Shown here piece by piece: positions 16,260 to 23,595 of a stretch of 64,000 nt of DNA. Origin of the DNA: Scandinavium vulneris_A (GTDB lineage: Bacteria > Pseudomonadota > Gammaproteobacteria > Enterobacterales > Enterobacteriaceae); NCBI GenBank assembly GCA_046518185.1, contig JBKGRZ010000002.1, forward strand, positions 596,945 to 660,944. The letters run 5' to 3'. Made by a program: the position numbers and the translations under genes. Position 1 is the stretch's first letter. Each line of letters starts with the position of its first letter. Under the pieces are notes generated by a model, which was not told the DNA's origin, did not search any database, and saw only the letters and a program-made list of their open reading frames with translations.

Positions 16260-17633
16260 ATGAAGAAACAAACCTTATTATTAAGTGCGTTAGCGTTAAG
16301 TGTTGGGTTATCTCTTGGCGTCGTCGCGCCGGTGTCTGCTTCTCTGCCTGCTCAGATCCCGGGTCAGACGCAGATCCCGAGCCTGGCCCCGATGCTGGAG
16401 AAAGTCCTGCCAGCGGTGGTGAGCGTGAAGGTTTCCGGCACGGCCACGCCTGCCGAAGTGGGCCAGGTGCCGGATGAACTGAAGAAATATCTTGGTGAAG
16501 ACGCCCCGAACGAGACCCCACAGCCTTTCGAGGGCCTCGGCTCTGGGGTCATTATTGACGCCACCAAGGGCTATGTCCTGACCAATAATCACGTCGTTAA
16601 GCAGGCAGAGAAAATCAGCGTTCAGCTTAATGACGGGCGTGAGTTTGAGGCCAAGCTGGTCGGCAGTGACGACCAAAGCGATATCGCCCTGCTGCAATTG
16701 CAAAAAGCTGACCATCTGACACAAATCGCCATCGCCGATTCCGATAAGCTGCGCGTCGGTGATTTCGCCGTCGCCGTAGGCAACCCGTTCGGTCTTGGCC
16801 AGACCGCGACCTCCGGGATCATTTCCGCCCTGGGCCGCAGCGGCTTGAATCTGGAAGGGCTGGAAAACTTTATCCAGACCGATGCCTCAATTAACCGGGG
16901 TAACTCCGGCGGCGCGCTGCTCAACCTCAACGGCGAACTGGTTGGGATCAACACCGCCATTCTGGCACCGAGCGGTGGCAGTATTGGCATCGGCTTTGCC
17001 ATCCCAAGTAACATGGCGATGACGCTGGCCAAACAGCTGATACAGTTTGGTGAAATCAAACGCGGCCTGCTGGGTATAAAAGGCATGGAGATGAACGCGG
17101 ACATCGCCAAAGCATTTAATCTCGACATTCAGCGTGGCGCATTTGTCAGTGAAGTTCTGCCGGGCTCAGGCTCCGCAAAAGCGGGCGTGAAAGCGGGCGA
17201 TATCATCGTCAGCCTGAATGACAAACCGCTGAACAGCTTTGCCGATTTGCGTTCCCGTATCGCGACCACCGAACCGGGAACCAAAGTAAAACTCGGCCTG
17301 CTGCGCGACGGTAAACCGCTCAGCGTTGAAGTGACGCTGGATAAAAGCACTTCGTCGACGGCCAGTGCGGAACTGATTACGCCAGCGCTGCAAGGGGCTT
17401 CACTCAGCGACGGTCAGATGAAAGACGGCACCAAAGGCGTTGTGCTTGATGACGTCGAGAAAGGCAGCCCTGCGGCACAGGTCGGTTTACACAAAGATGA
17501 CGTGATAATCGGCATCAACCGCCAGCGCGTGCAGTCTATCGCTGAACTGCGCAAGGTGCTGGAGACCAAACCGGCTATCGTGGCGCTGAACGTCATGCGT
17601 AACAATGAGAGTATCTATCTGCTGCTGCGTTAA
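16260..17633 (+). CDS. degQ: Periplasmic serine endoprotease DegQ
   Basis: HtrA-family protease and chaperone for misfolded periplasmic proteins. It has 457 residues with a signal peptide of about 27 residues. The catalytic triad is His111 (TNNHVV), Asp141 (QSDIALL) and Ser216 (GNSGGAL). Two PDZ domains follow (about 260-350 and 365-455), which separates it from the single-PDZ DegS. Its short linker loop fits DegQ better than DegP, and its place before degS confirms this. Confidence 0.97.
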   Translation: MKKQTLLLSALALSVGLSLGVVAPVSASLPAQIPGQTQIPSLAPMLEKVLPAVVSVKVSGTATPAEVGQVPDELKKYLGEDAPNETPQPFEGLGSGVIIDATKGYVLTNNHVVKQAEKISVQLNDGREFEAKLVGSDDQSDIALLQLQKADHLTQIAIADSDKLRVGDFAVAVGNPFGLGQTATSGIISALGRSGLNLEGLENFIQTDASINRGNSGGALLNLNGELVGINTAILAPSGGSIGIGFAIPSNMAMTLAKQLIQFGEIKRGLLGIKGMEMNADIAKAFNLDIQRGAFVSEVLPGSGSAKAGVKAGDIIVSLNDKPLNSFADLRSRIATTEPGTKVKLGLLRDGKPLSVEVTLDKSTSSTASAELITPALQGASLSDGQMKDGTKGVVLDDVEKGSPAAQVGLHKDDVIIGINRQRVQSIAELRKVLETKPAIVALNVMRNNESIYLLLR

Positions 17634-17641
17634 GCGAAATT

Positions 17642-17677
17642 TTCAGCGGACATCGCCTGCGTGTGATGTCCGCTGAA
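17642..17677. other. Long perfect stem-loop between degQ and degS
   Basis: TTCAGCGGACATC pairs perfectly over 13 bp with GATGTCCGCTGAA around a 10-nt loop, 8 bp after the degQ stop and 46 bp before degS. No T-run follows. It could be a processing or stability element, or a rho-assisted terminator that limits degS expression. Confidence 0.6.
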
Positions 17678-17722
17678 GTCGTGATATGCTGCGCCTGTTT
17701 CCTTACCTGTGATAATCGCATC

Positions 17723-18784
17723 ATGCTTGTAAAGCTCTTACGTTCAGTCGCAATTGGATGTGTCGTCGGTGGCATTCTGTTAGCCGCCATGCCGTCATTG
17801 CGGCAGTTTAACCCTCTTGCATCAGCGCCTTATGACAGCACTGATGAATCTCCTGCCAGCTATAATCAGGCCGTTAAACGCGCCGCACCGGCCGTGGTAA
17901 ACGTCTATAACCGCGCCCTGAATAACACCACCAGCCATAACATGCTGACGCTGGGTTCCGGCGTGATTATGGACGAGCGTGGGTACATTATTACCAACAA
18001 GCATGTGATTAACGACGCCGATCAAATCATCGTCGCCTTGCAGGATGGCCGCGTGTTTGAAGCGCTGATCGTCGGCTCGGATACCCTGACCGATCTGGCG
18101 GTGCTAAAAATCAGCGCCAGCGGCGGCTTGCCGGTTATCCCTATCAACCCGAAGCGTACCCCGCATATTGGCGATGTGGTTCTGGCTATCGGTAACCCCT
18201 ATAACCTCGGACAGACTATTACCCAGGGGATTATCAGTGCCACCGGTCGTATCGGCCTGAACCCGTCTGGTCGTCAAAATTTCCTGCAAACCGATGCCTC
18301 CATCAACCACGGTAACTCCGGCGGCGCGCTGGTCAATTCTTTGGGCGAGCTGATGGGGATTAACACTCTTTCCTTCGATAAAAGTAATGATGGTGAGACG
18401 CCGGAGGGGATTGGCTTTGCTATTCCCTTCCAGTTGGCCACCAAAATTATGGATAAGCTGATTCGTGATGGTCGGGTAATTCGTGGCTATATCGGGATCA
18501 GCGGTCGTGAAATTGCACCTATGCACACCCAAAGCGGCCCGATGGATCAGATTCAGGGCATCGTGGTGAATGAAGTCGCTGCGGGTGGCCCTGCGGCTGA
18601 GGCCGGTATTCAGGTTAACGATGTGATTGTTTCCGTGAACGACAAACCTGCGGTCTCCGCGCTGGAAACCATGGACCAGGTGGCTGAAATCCGCCCTGGC
18701 TCAGAGATTCCGGTGGTAGTGATGCGCGACGACAAAAAACTGTCGCTGAAAGTCACTATTCAGGAATATCCCGCCACCAACTGA
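17723..18784 (+). CDS. degS: Site-1 protease DegS (sigma-E stress sensor)
   Basis: Membrane-anchored HtrA protease that cuts RseA when its PDZ domain binds the C-termini of unfolded porins. It has 353 residues. The N-terminal anchor is residues 4-24, the triad His94, Asp124 and Ser199 (HGNSGGAL), and there is one PDZ domain (about 255-345). The start MLVKLLRS is set by family length; the open frame extends 20 codons further without conservation. Confidence 0.97.
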   Translation: MLVKLLRSVAIGCVVGGILLAAMPSLRQFNPLASAPYDSTDESPASYNQAVKRAAPAVVNVYNRALNNTTSHNMLTLGSGVIMDERGYIITNKHVINDADQIIVALQDGRVFEALIVGSDTLTDLAVLKISASGGLPVIPINPKRTPHIGDVVLAIGNPYNLGQTITQGIISATGRIGLNPSGRQNFLQTDASINHGNSGGALVNSLGELMGINTLSFDKSNDGETPEGIGFAIPFQLATKIMDKLIRDGRVIRGYIGISGREIAPMHTQSGPMDQIQGIVVNEVAAGGPAAEAGIQVNDVIVSVNDKPAVSALETMDQVAEIRPGSEIPVVVMRDDKKLSLKVTIQEYPATN

Positions 18785-18794
18785 CGGGCATAAA

Positions 18795-18820
18795 AAAACC
18801 GGAGCGCAGGCTCCGGTTTT
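18795..18820. terminator. Bidirectional terminator between degS and mdh
   Basis: AAAACCGGAGC-GCAG-GCTCCGGTTTT, an 11-bp perfect stem with A and T flanks on both sides, placed between the convergent stops of degS and mdh. Confidence 0.92.
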
Positions 18821-18837
18821 GCTTTCTGGCGAGTCGC

Positions 18838-19776
18838 TTATTTATTAACGAACTCTTCGCCCAGCACGATATCTTTCTTCAGCGTATCCAGCATGCCTTC
18901 CAGCGACTGTTGCTCGTAAGCACTCAGTTTACCGATGGACTGACGCTCTTCCACACCGTTTTTACCCAGCAGCAGCGGCTGTGAGAAGAAACGTGCGTAC
19001 TGACCGTCGCCTTCAACGTAGGCACATTCCACCACGCCTTTCTCGCCCTGCAGCGCACGGACCAGCGACAAACCGAAACGCGCTGCCGCCTGACCCATAG
19101 ATAACGTCGCAGACCCGCCACCGGCTTTGGCTTCGACCACTTCGGTCCCGGCGTTCTGAATACGTTTGGTCAGGTCAGCTGCTTCCTGTTCGGAGAAGCT
19201 CACACCTGGGATTTGCGACAGCAGCGGCAGAATGGTCACGCCTGAGTGGCCACCGATCACCGGCACGTCTATTTCTGTTGGCTGTTTGCCTTTCAGTTCC
19301 GCCACGAAGGTATTCGAGCGGATGATGTCCAGCGTGGTCACGCCAAACAGTTTGTTTTTGTCATACACGCCCGCTTTCTTGAGCACCTCAGCGGCAATCG
19401 CTACGGTGGTGTTAACCGGGTTAGTGATGATACCGATGCAGGCCTTCGGGCAGGTTTTAGCCACCTGCTGCACCAGATTTTTAACGATACCCGCGTTGAC
19501 GTTGAACAGATCGGAACGATCCATTCCCGGTTTACGCGCCACGCCTGCAGAAATCAGCACCACATCAGCACCTTCCAGTGCCGGGGTTGCGTCTTCGCCG
19601 GAGAAGCCTTTGATTTTCACATCAGTTGGGATATGACTGAGATCCACTGCCACGCCCGGAGTAACCGGTGCGATGTCATACAGGGAGAGTTCTGAGCCTG
19701 AAGGCAGTTGGGTCTTAAGTAGTAGGGCAAGCGCCTGGCCAATACCGCCAGCAGCGCCGAGGACTGCGACTTTCAT
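18838..19776 (-). CDS. mdh: Malate dehydrogenase
   Basis: NAD-dependent oxidation of malate to oxaloacetate in the TCA cycle. It has 312 residues, as in E. coli. The dinucleotide motif GAAGGIGQ is at 7-14, substrate arginines are Arg81, Arg87 and Arg153, and the catalytic pair includes His177 (IGGHSGV) and Asp150. Divergent from argR with a 414-bp gap. Confidence 0.98.
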   Translation of the reverse strand: MKVAVLGAAGGIGQALALLLKTQLPSGSELSLYDIAPVTPGVAVDLSHIPTDVKIKGFSGEDATPALEGADVVLISAGVARKPGMDRSDLFNVNAGIVKNLVQQVAKTCPKACIGIITNPVNTTVAIAAEVLKKAGVYDKNKLFGVTTLDIIRSNTFVAELKGKQPTEIDVPVIGGHSGVTILPLLSQIPGVSFSEQEAADLTKRIQNAGTEVVEAKAGGGSATLSMGQAAARFGLSLVRALQGEKGVVECAYVEGDGQYARFFSQPLLLGKNGVEERQSIGKLSAYEQQSLEGMLDTLKKDIVLGEEFVNK

Positions 19777-20190
19777 CCTAAACTCCTTATTATGGTTAGT
19801 TTCATCTACCGTAACTCCGTTGCGGCAACCTTAATTCACAAGGTAAACAATAACAATAAGCGTTGTTGAAGAATGCGGCTCTCCCCGCAGCATTGCGGTG
19901 TCATCGCTCACTTACCGCCTGTGATAAGACATCCGCGACAGCGTAACCGGTCGACTGCGGGTTACAATACACCCTGTCAGATACGCAAAACAACTTCATT
20001 TTAATAACAATTCATTTACTTTTGCCGCAATTTTCACCTTGTGATGAAAGCATGTTCCCCGATAACGAATTTTGATAAAATCCCTCCCTTTCATAACATT
20101 ATTTCAGCCTTATTCACGGCAGATAATTTGCATAAAAATTCATTCATATGCATAATAATGTTGTTTTTACCGCCATGATACGGGTGACTT
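19777..20190. other. Divergent mdh/argR control region
   Basis: A 414-bp region that must hold both promoters. The argR side ends in two ARG boxes. The mdh side is AT-rich with no clear single promoter. No gene or RNA is recognised. Confidence 0.6.
20127..20164. promoter_or_regulatory. Tandem ARG boxes upstream of argR
   Basis: Box 1 (20127-20144) has the halves TGCAT and ATTCA around AAAA. Box 2 (20147-20164) begins TATGCATAATA and is weaker in its right half. They are 2 bp apart, the spacing I recall as special to argR (other operators have 3 bp). ArgR hexamers would bind here and repress argR. Confidence 0.8.
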
Positions 20191-20661
20191 ATGCGAACCT
20201 CGGCTAAGCAAGACGAATTAGTCAAAGCGTTTAAAGCGTTACTAAAAGAAGAAAAATTCAGTTCTCAAGGAGAGATAGTCCAGGCGTTACAGGAGGAGGG
20301 ATTCGAAAATATCAATCAGTCCAAAGTCTCCCGGATGCTAACCAAATTTGGCGCGGTACGTACCCGCAATGCCAAAATGGAAATGGTCTACTGCTTACCT
20401 GCTGAACTCGGCGTACCGACCACCTCCAGCCCGCTCAAAAATCTGGTGCTGGATATCGACTATAACGACGCAGTGGTGGTTATCCATACCAGCCCTGGTG
20501 CGGCGCAGTTGATTGCTCGCCTGTTAGATTCCTTGGGTAAAGCGGAAGGTATTCTCGGTAGCATCGCCGGGGACGACACTATCTTTACTACCCCTGCCCG
20601 GGGTTTTACCGTTAAAGATCTGTACGAAGCCATTCTGGTCCTGTTCGAACAAGAGCTCTAA
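20191..20661 (+). CDS. argR: Arginine repressor ArgR
   Basis: Arginine-dependent hexameric repressor of arginine synthesis, also an accessory factor for plasmid dimer resolution in E. coli. It has 156 residues. The N-terminal winged helix includes SSQGEIVQALQEEGFENINQSKVSRML; the C-terminal oligomerisation and arginine-binding domain includes the GDDT segment near residue 128. Autoregulated through the boxes upstream. Confidence 0.98.
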   Translation: MRTSAKQDELVKAFKALLKEEKFSSQGEIVQALQEEGFENINQSKVSRMLTKFGAVRTRNAKMEMVYCLPAELGVPTTSSPLKNLVLDIDYNDAVVVIHTSPGAAQLIARLLDSLGKAEGILGSIAGDDTIFTTPARGFTVKDLYEAILVLFEQEL

Positions 20662-20669
20662 TCCCCCTT

Positions 20670-20692
20670 CTCTCCGGCAACCAGCCGGAGAG
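20670..20692 (+). terminator. Terminator after argR
   Basis: CTCTCCGGC-AACCA-GCCGGAGAG, 9 bp, followed by a moderately T-rich tract (CGTCTTCTCCCC). A strong stem with a weak tail. Confidence 0.65.
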
Positions 20693-20984
20693 CGTCTTCT
20701 CCCCTCGGCACGACTCCAGGCGCTACATAAAACTCCCTTTTCTTTAACATTAAGTGCGTTTCACTGCCTGAATGTAATCATCCAGTGAATGTTGTTAGAA
20801 AAATCGCACAAATTATCAAATTCACATATCCATATGATTTTCTTAGCTATAAGCGCTATACACTCTCCCGAACTGACGTTTTTAATGCTTTTACGTTATA
20901 AAAATGACGGTTTTTGACACTTAATTACACGCGAAACCATTAGTCTGGTATTAATTTTTTGAGTGATTAGTGTATACTTGATTT

Positions 20985-21000
20985 TGTGATGAGGGTCACG
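20985..21000. promoter_or_regulatory. CRP-like site upstream of yhcN
   Basis: TGTGA-N6-TCACG matches the CRP consensus at 9 of 10 positions. It lies just downstream of the TATACT candidate minus-10, so if that promoter is real the site would cover the transcription start. Confidence 0.45.
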
Positions 21001-21039
21001 AAATAAGGCCCTGTTAAAAAATTCGACGAGGTGAATATT

Positions 21040-21303
21040 ATGAAAATCAAAACCACTGTAAGTGCACTGACTATCCTTTCGGTTCTCTCTTTTGGCGCAT
21101 TCGCCGCTGATTCCATCAACGCGGATCAGGCAGCCAATCGCGAAGCAATCGGCACCGTTTCCGTTGGTGCAGTCGGTTCTTCTCCGATGGACATGCACGA
21201 CATGCTGAATCAAAAAGCGCAGGAACAAGGGGCTTCCTCTTACCGCGTTATCGAAGCTCGTAGCGGCGACCATTGGCACGCAACGGCTGAGCTGTACAAA
21301 TAA
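21040..21303 (+). CDS. yhcN: YhcN family periplasmic stress protein (DUF1471), copy 1
   Basis: An 87-residue secreted protein of the BhsA/McbA/YhcN family. The signal peptide ends at about residue 22 (GAFA-AD). The mature domain ends GASSYRVIEARSGDHWHATAELYK-like, the family C-terminus. In E. coli YhcN responds to acid and peroxide. The start MKIKTT is set by the GAGG site and family length; an ATG three codons upstream is less likely. A paralogue follows 109 bp downstream. Confidence 0.93.
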   Translation: MKIKTTVSALTILSVLSFGAFAADSINADQAANREAIGTVSVGAVGSSPMDMHDMLNQKAQEQGASSYRVIEARSGDHWHATAELYK

Positions 21304-21412
21304 GATTTCTTGATAGTCCGAACGAAAACATCTGTCACAACGCGGCACCAGGCATAAAAAAAGTAGTTCAAACCTTCTCGTCGCGCAGTTAATGAATTGA
21401 GGAATAAAGATT

Positions 21413-21679
21413 ATGAAAAGCGCAATGATTATCGCAACACTGGGTCTGGCATCGGTTCTTTCCTTTAGCGCAGGCGCAGCGGTTCATCAGGTTAATGCAG
21501 AGCAGGCTCAAAGTCTGCAATCCATGGGCACCGTTTCCGTATCGCAGATTGGTAGCGCCCCAATGGATATGCGTCACGAACTGGCAGCAAAAGCAGAGAA
21601 AGAAGGCGCCAGCAGCTACCGTATCATCGAAGCCCGTACCGGTGACACCTGGCATGCAACCGCCGAGCTGTACAAATAA
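21413..21679 (+). CDS. YhcN family periplasmic protein (DUF1471), tandem paralogue
   Basis: An 88-residue secreted protein with its own ribosome binding site (GAGG) and a signal peptide of about 22 residues (ending AGAA). Its C-terminal 25 residues differ from copy 1 at only a few places, while the N-terminal half of the mature domain is much less alike. E. coli K-12 has one yhcN here, so this is a tandem duplication followed by divergence. A terminator follows directly. Confidence 0.9.
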   Translation: MKSAMIIATLGLASVLSFSAGAAVHQVNAEQAQSLQSMGTVSVSQIGSAPMDMRHELAAKAEKEGASSYRIIEARTGDTWHATAELYK

Positions 21680-21704
21680 ACCCTCGTCGTCTTACCGACG
21701 ACTT

Positions 21705-21730
21705 GCCCCCGCCTGTCGGGGGCTTTTTTA
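21705..21730 (+). terminator. Terminator after the yhcN pair
   Basis: GCCCCCG-CCTGT-CGGGGGC followed by seven T residues. A weaker stem (GTCGTC/GACGAC) lies just before it. It reaches the stop of the convergent yhcO. Confidence 0.9.
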
Positions 21731-22003
21731 TGGGTGACGAACATTAAATCGCAGCATACCTTCCAGCTCTTCTTCCGCCTCATCAAATAACAGAATTAAA
21801 GCCCCATAGCGCCGACGCTGTTTCTCTTCCAGATGGACAAACTCTATCTCAAGCGGTAAGGGAAGCTGGCTTGCAGTGACCACTGTCCACAGCGAATCGA
21901 GATCGTGGATGGCTGTCGCGCTGAGCGAAAAGGTGCGGGTAAACTCACGATAAAAATCGTTCTGAGTGCCTATTTCATCGAAGTCAAAGGTATAGGTTTT
22001 CAT
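21728..22003 (-). CDS. yhcO: Barstar-family protein YhcO
   Basis: A 91-residue barstar-like protein (E. coli 90). It begins MKTYTFDFDEIGTQNDFYREF and includes the barstar-type DLDSLWTVV segment near residue 36. Barstar inhibits the ribonuclease barnase; no barnase partner is encoded nearby and the physiological target is unknown. It lies 53 bp after the dehydrogenase gene. Confidence 0.93.
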   Translation of the reverse strand: MKTYTFDFDEIGTQNDFYREFTRTFSLSATAIHDLDSLWTVVTASQLPLPLEIEFVHLEEKQRRRYGALILLFDEAEEELEGMLRFNVRHP

Positions 22004-22028
22004 TCATTCCCCCGCCTCTCTCCTGAAC

Positions 22029-22046
22029 GGGCGGCGATTGCCGCCC
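22029..22046. other. Hairpin between the dehydrogenase gene and yhcO
   Basis: GGGCGGC-GATT-GCCGCCC, a 7-bp GC-only stem in the 53-bp gap. No T-run follows, so readthrough from the dehydrogenase gene into yhcO is possible. Confidence 0.4.
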
Positions 22047-22056
22047 GGAATGTCAC

Positions 22057-23511
22057 TTACAACCCACCCAAATGCAGGGTTTTCACTTCCAAAAACTCGT
22101 CCAGGCCAAGCACCGAACCTTCACGTCCCAGACCGGACTCTTTCACCCCACCGAACGGGCCTAACTCCGTTGAGACTGCGCATTCGTTGATGCCAATCAT
22201 GCCGCTTTCCAGCGCCTGCGAGACGCGGAAAACACGTTGCAGATTCTGGGTATAGAAGTAGGCAGCCAGACCAAATGGCGTGTTGTTCGCCCGCTGAATC
22301 ACCTCATCCTCACTGGTGAAACGGAAGCAGGCCGCCACTGGGCCGAAAGTCTCTTCCTGCGCGAGCAGCATGTTATCGCTGCAATTACCGAGCACCGTTG
22401 GTAGCCAGAAGTTGCCACCGAGGGCGTGAGGTTTCCCCCCCGCCAATACGCGAGCCCCTTTCGCCACGGCGTCTTCAACATGCTCACGCACTTTCTTCAC
22501 CGCCGAAGGTTCAATCAGCGGGCCGACGACCACGCCTTCATCCACCCCGTTACCGACTTTGAGCGCATTTACCGCCTCGGTCAGCTTGCGGGTAAAGTCG
22601 TCATAAACCTGTTCCTGAATATAGAAACGATTGACGCTGACGCACACCTGCCCGGCATTGCGGAATTTATTGGCAATTGCCCCTTTCACTGCGGCGTCGA
22701 TATCCGCGTCGTCAAAGACGATATACGGCGCGTTCCCGCCCAGTTCCATCGACACTTTTTTCATCGTTTCCGCCGCGTTTCGCACCAGGGTTTTGCCCAC
22801 GGCGGTCGATCCGGTAAAGGATATTTTGCGCACCGCGTGGCTGGCCATGATGGCATCGCTGATTTCCTGGGTATTCCCGGCCACCGCGTTGAGTACGCCG
22901 TCAGGCACGCCGGCTTTCTTCGCCAGTTGCAGCAGCGCAAAAGCGCTCAGCGGCGTATTGTTGGCGGGTTTAATCACGCCAGTACAGCCCGCTGCGAGCG
23001 CCGGGCCGAGTTTACGGGTCAGCATCGCCATCGGGAAGTTCCACGGCGTAATGGCGGCGACCACGCCAACCGGTTCACGGGTGGCAAGAATACGGGAACC
23101 GGGTTTAGCAGGCGGAATAATTTCGCCATTGGCGCGTTTCGCCTGCTCGGCGAACCACTGGATAAAGCTTGCGGCGTATTCCACTTCGCCTTCCGCCTCT
23201 TTCAGCGGCTTACCCTGCTCGGTGGTCATCAGTCTGCCGAGCCAGGTTTTATTGTCGATAATCAGTTGATACCAGCGATACAGAATTTCGGAACGTTCTT
23301 TGGCGGTTTTCGCCCGCCAGAGTGGGAAGGCTTTGCTGGCCGCAGCGATAGCCGCTTCGGTTTCTTGCTTACCCGCTTTGGCGACTTTGGCGATCGTCTC
23401 GCCGGTGGCCGGGTTGACCACGTCGAACGTGGTATCGAGCGTTTTCCATATCCCATCGACAAAATAACCGGTCTGAAAAAGTTCGTTATCCTGGAGCGCC
23501 TGCATAGTCAT
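22057..23511 (-). CDS. Succinate-semialdehyde dehydrogenase-like enzyme (GabD type)
   Basis: A 484-residue aldehyde dehydrogenase most like E. coli GabD. The catalytic residues are visible: Asn158 (PWNFP), Glu256 (MELGGNAP) and Cys290 (GQVCVS). The position two residues after the catalytic Cys, a Cys in GabD, is Ser here. The ATG chosen follows AGGAGG closely; an ATG two codons later is also possible. The gene is not at this place in E. coli K-12. Oxidation of succinate or glutarate semialdehyde is the likely activity; the substrate cannot be proved from sequence. Confidence 0.85.
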   Translation of the reverse strand: MTMQALQDNELFQTGYFVDGIWKTLDTTFDVVNPATGETIAKVAKAGKQETEAAIAAASKAFPLWRAKTAKERSEILYRWYQLIIDNKTWLGRLMTTEQGKPLKEAEGEVEYAASFIQWFAEQAKRANGEIIPPAKPGSRILATREPVGVVAAITPWNFPMAMLTRKLGPALAAGCTGVIKPANNTPLSAFALLQLAKKAGVPDGVLNAVAGNTQEISDAIMASHAVRKISFTGSTAVGKTLVRNAAETMKKVSMELGGNAPYIVFDDADIDAAVKGAIANKFRNAGQVCVSVNRFYIQEQVYDDFTRKLTEAVNALKVGNGVDEGVVVGPLIEPSAVKKVREHVEDAVAKGARVLAGGKPHALGGNFWLPTVLGNCSDNMLLAQEETFGPVAACFRFTSEDEVIQRANNTPFGLAAYFYTQNLQRVFRVSQALESGMIGINECAVSTELGPFGGVKESGLGREGSVLGLDEFLEVKTLHLGGL

Positions 23512-23560
23512 GTTTCCTCCTGACAGTGATGTCCTGTGATAACAGTTAAGTATAGCCATA

Positions 23561-23588
23561 AAAAAACCGACGCTTTTGGCGTCGGTTT
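23561..23588 (-). terminator. Terminator after aaeXAB
   Basis: AAACCGACGC-N5-GCGTCGGTTT, a 10-bp perfect stem with a T-run (seven T) on the minus strand just past the aaeB stop. It also separates aaeB from the dehydrogenase promoter. Confidence 0.9.
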
Positions 23589-23595
23589 CAAGCGG

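Larger units (their letters stand above)
20662..21039. other. Intergenic region argR to yhcN
   Basis: About 380 bp. It holds the argR hairpin terminator at 20670-20692, then AT-rich DNA with a candidate minus-10 TATACT (20973-20978) and a CRP-like palindrome at 20985-21000. GAGG before the yhcN ATG gives a good ribosome binding site. No gene is seen. Confidence 0.5.

Noticed and set aside
21728..22003. Barstar-like yhcO as half of a toxin-antitoxin pair
   Set aside because: No barnase-type ribonuclease gene lies beside it, and the gene is conserved alone at this place in enterics.
22426..23523. A 365-codon plus-strand open frame opposite the dehydrogenase gene
   Set aside because: It is antisense to a gene with all ALDH catalytic motifs. 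The translation is rich in His, Arg and Phe as expected from a mirror frame.
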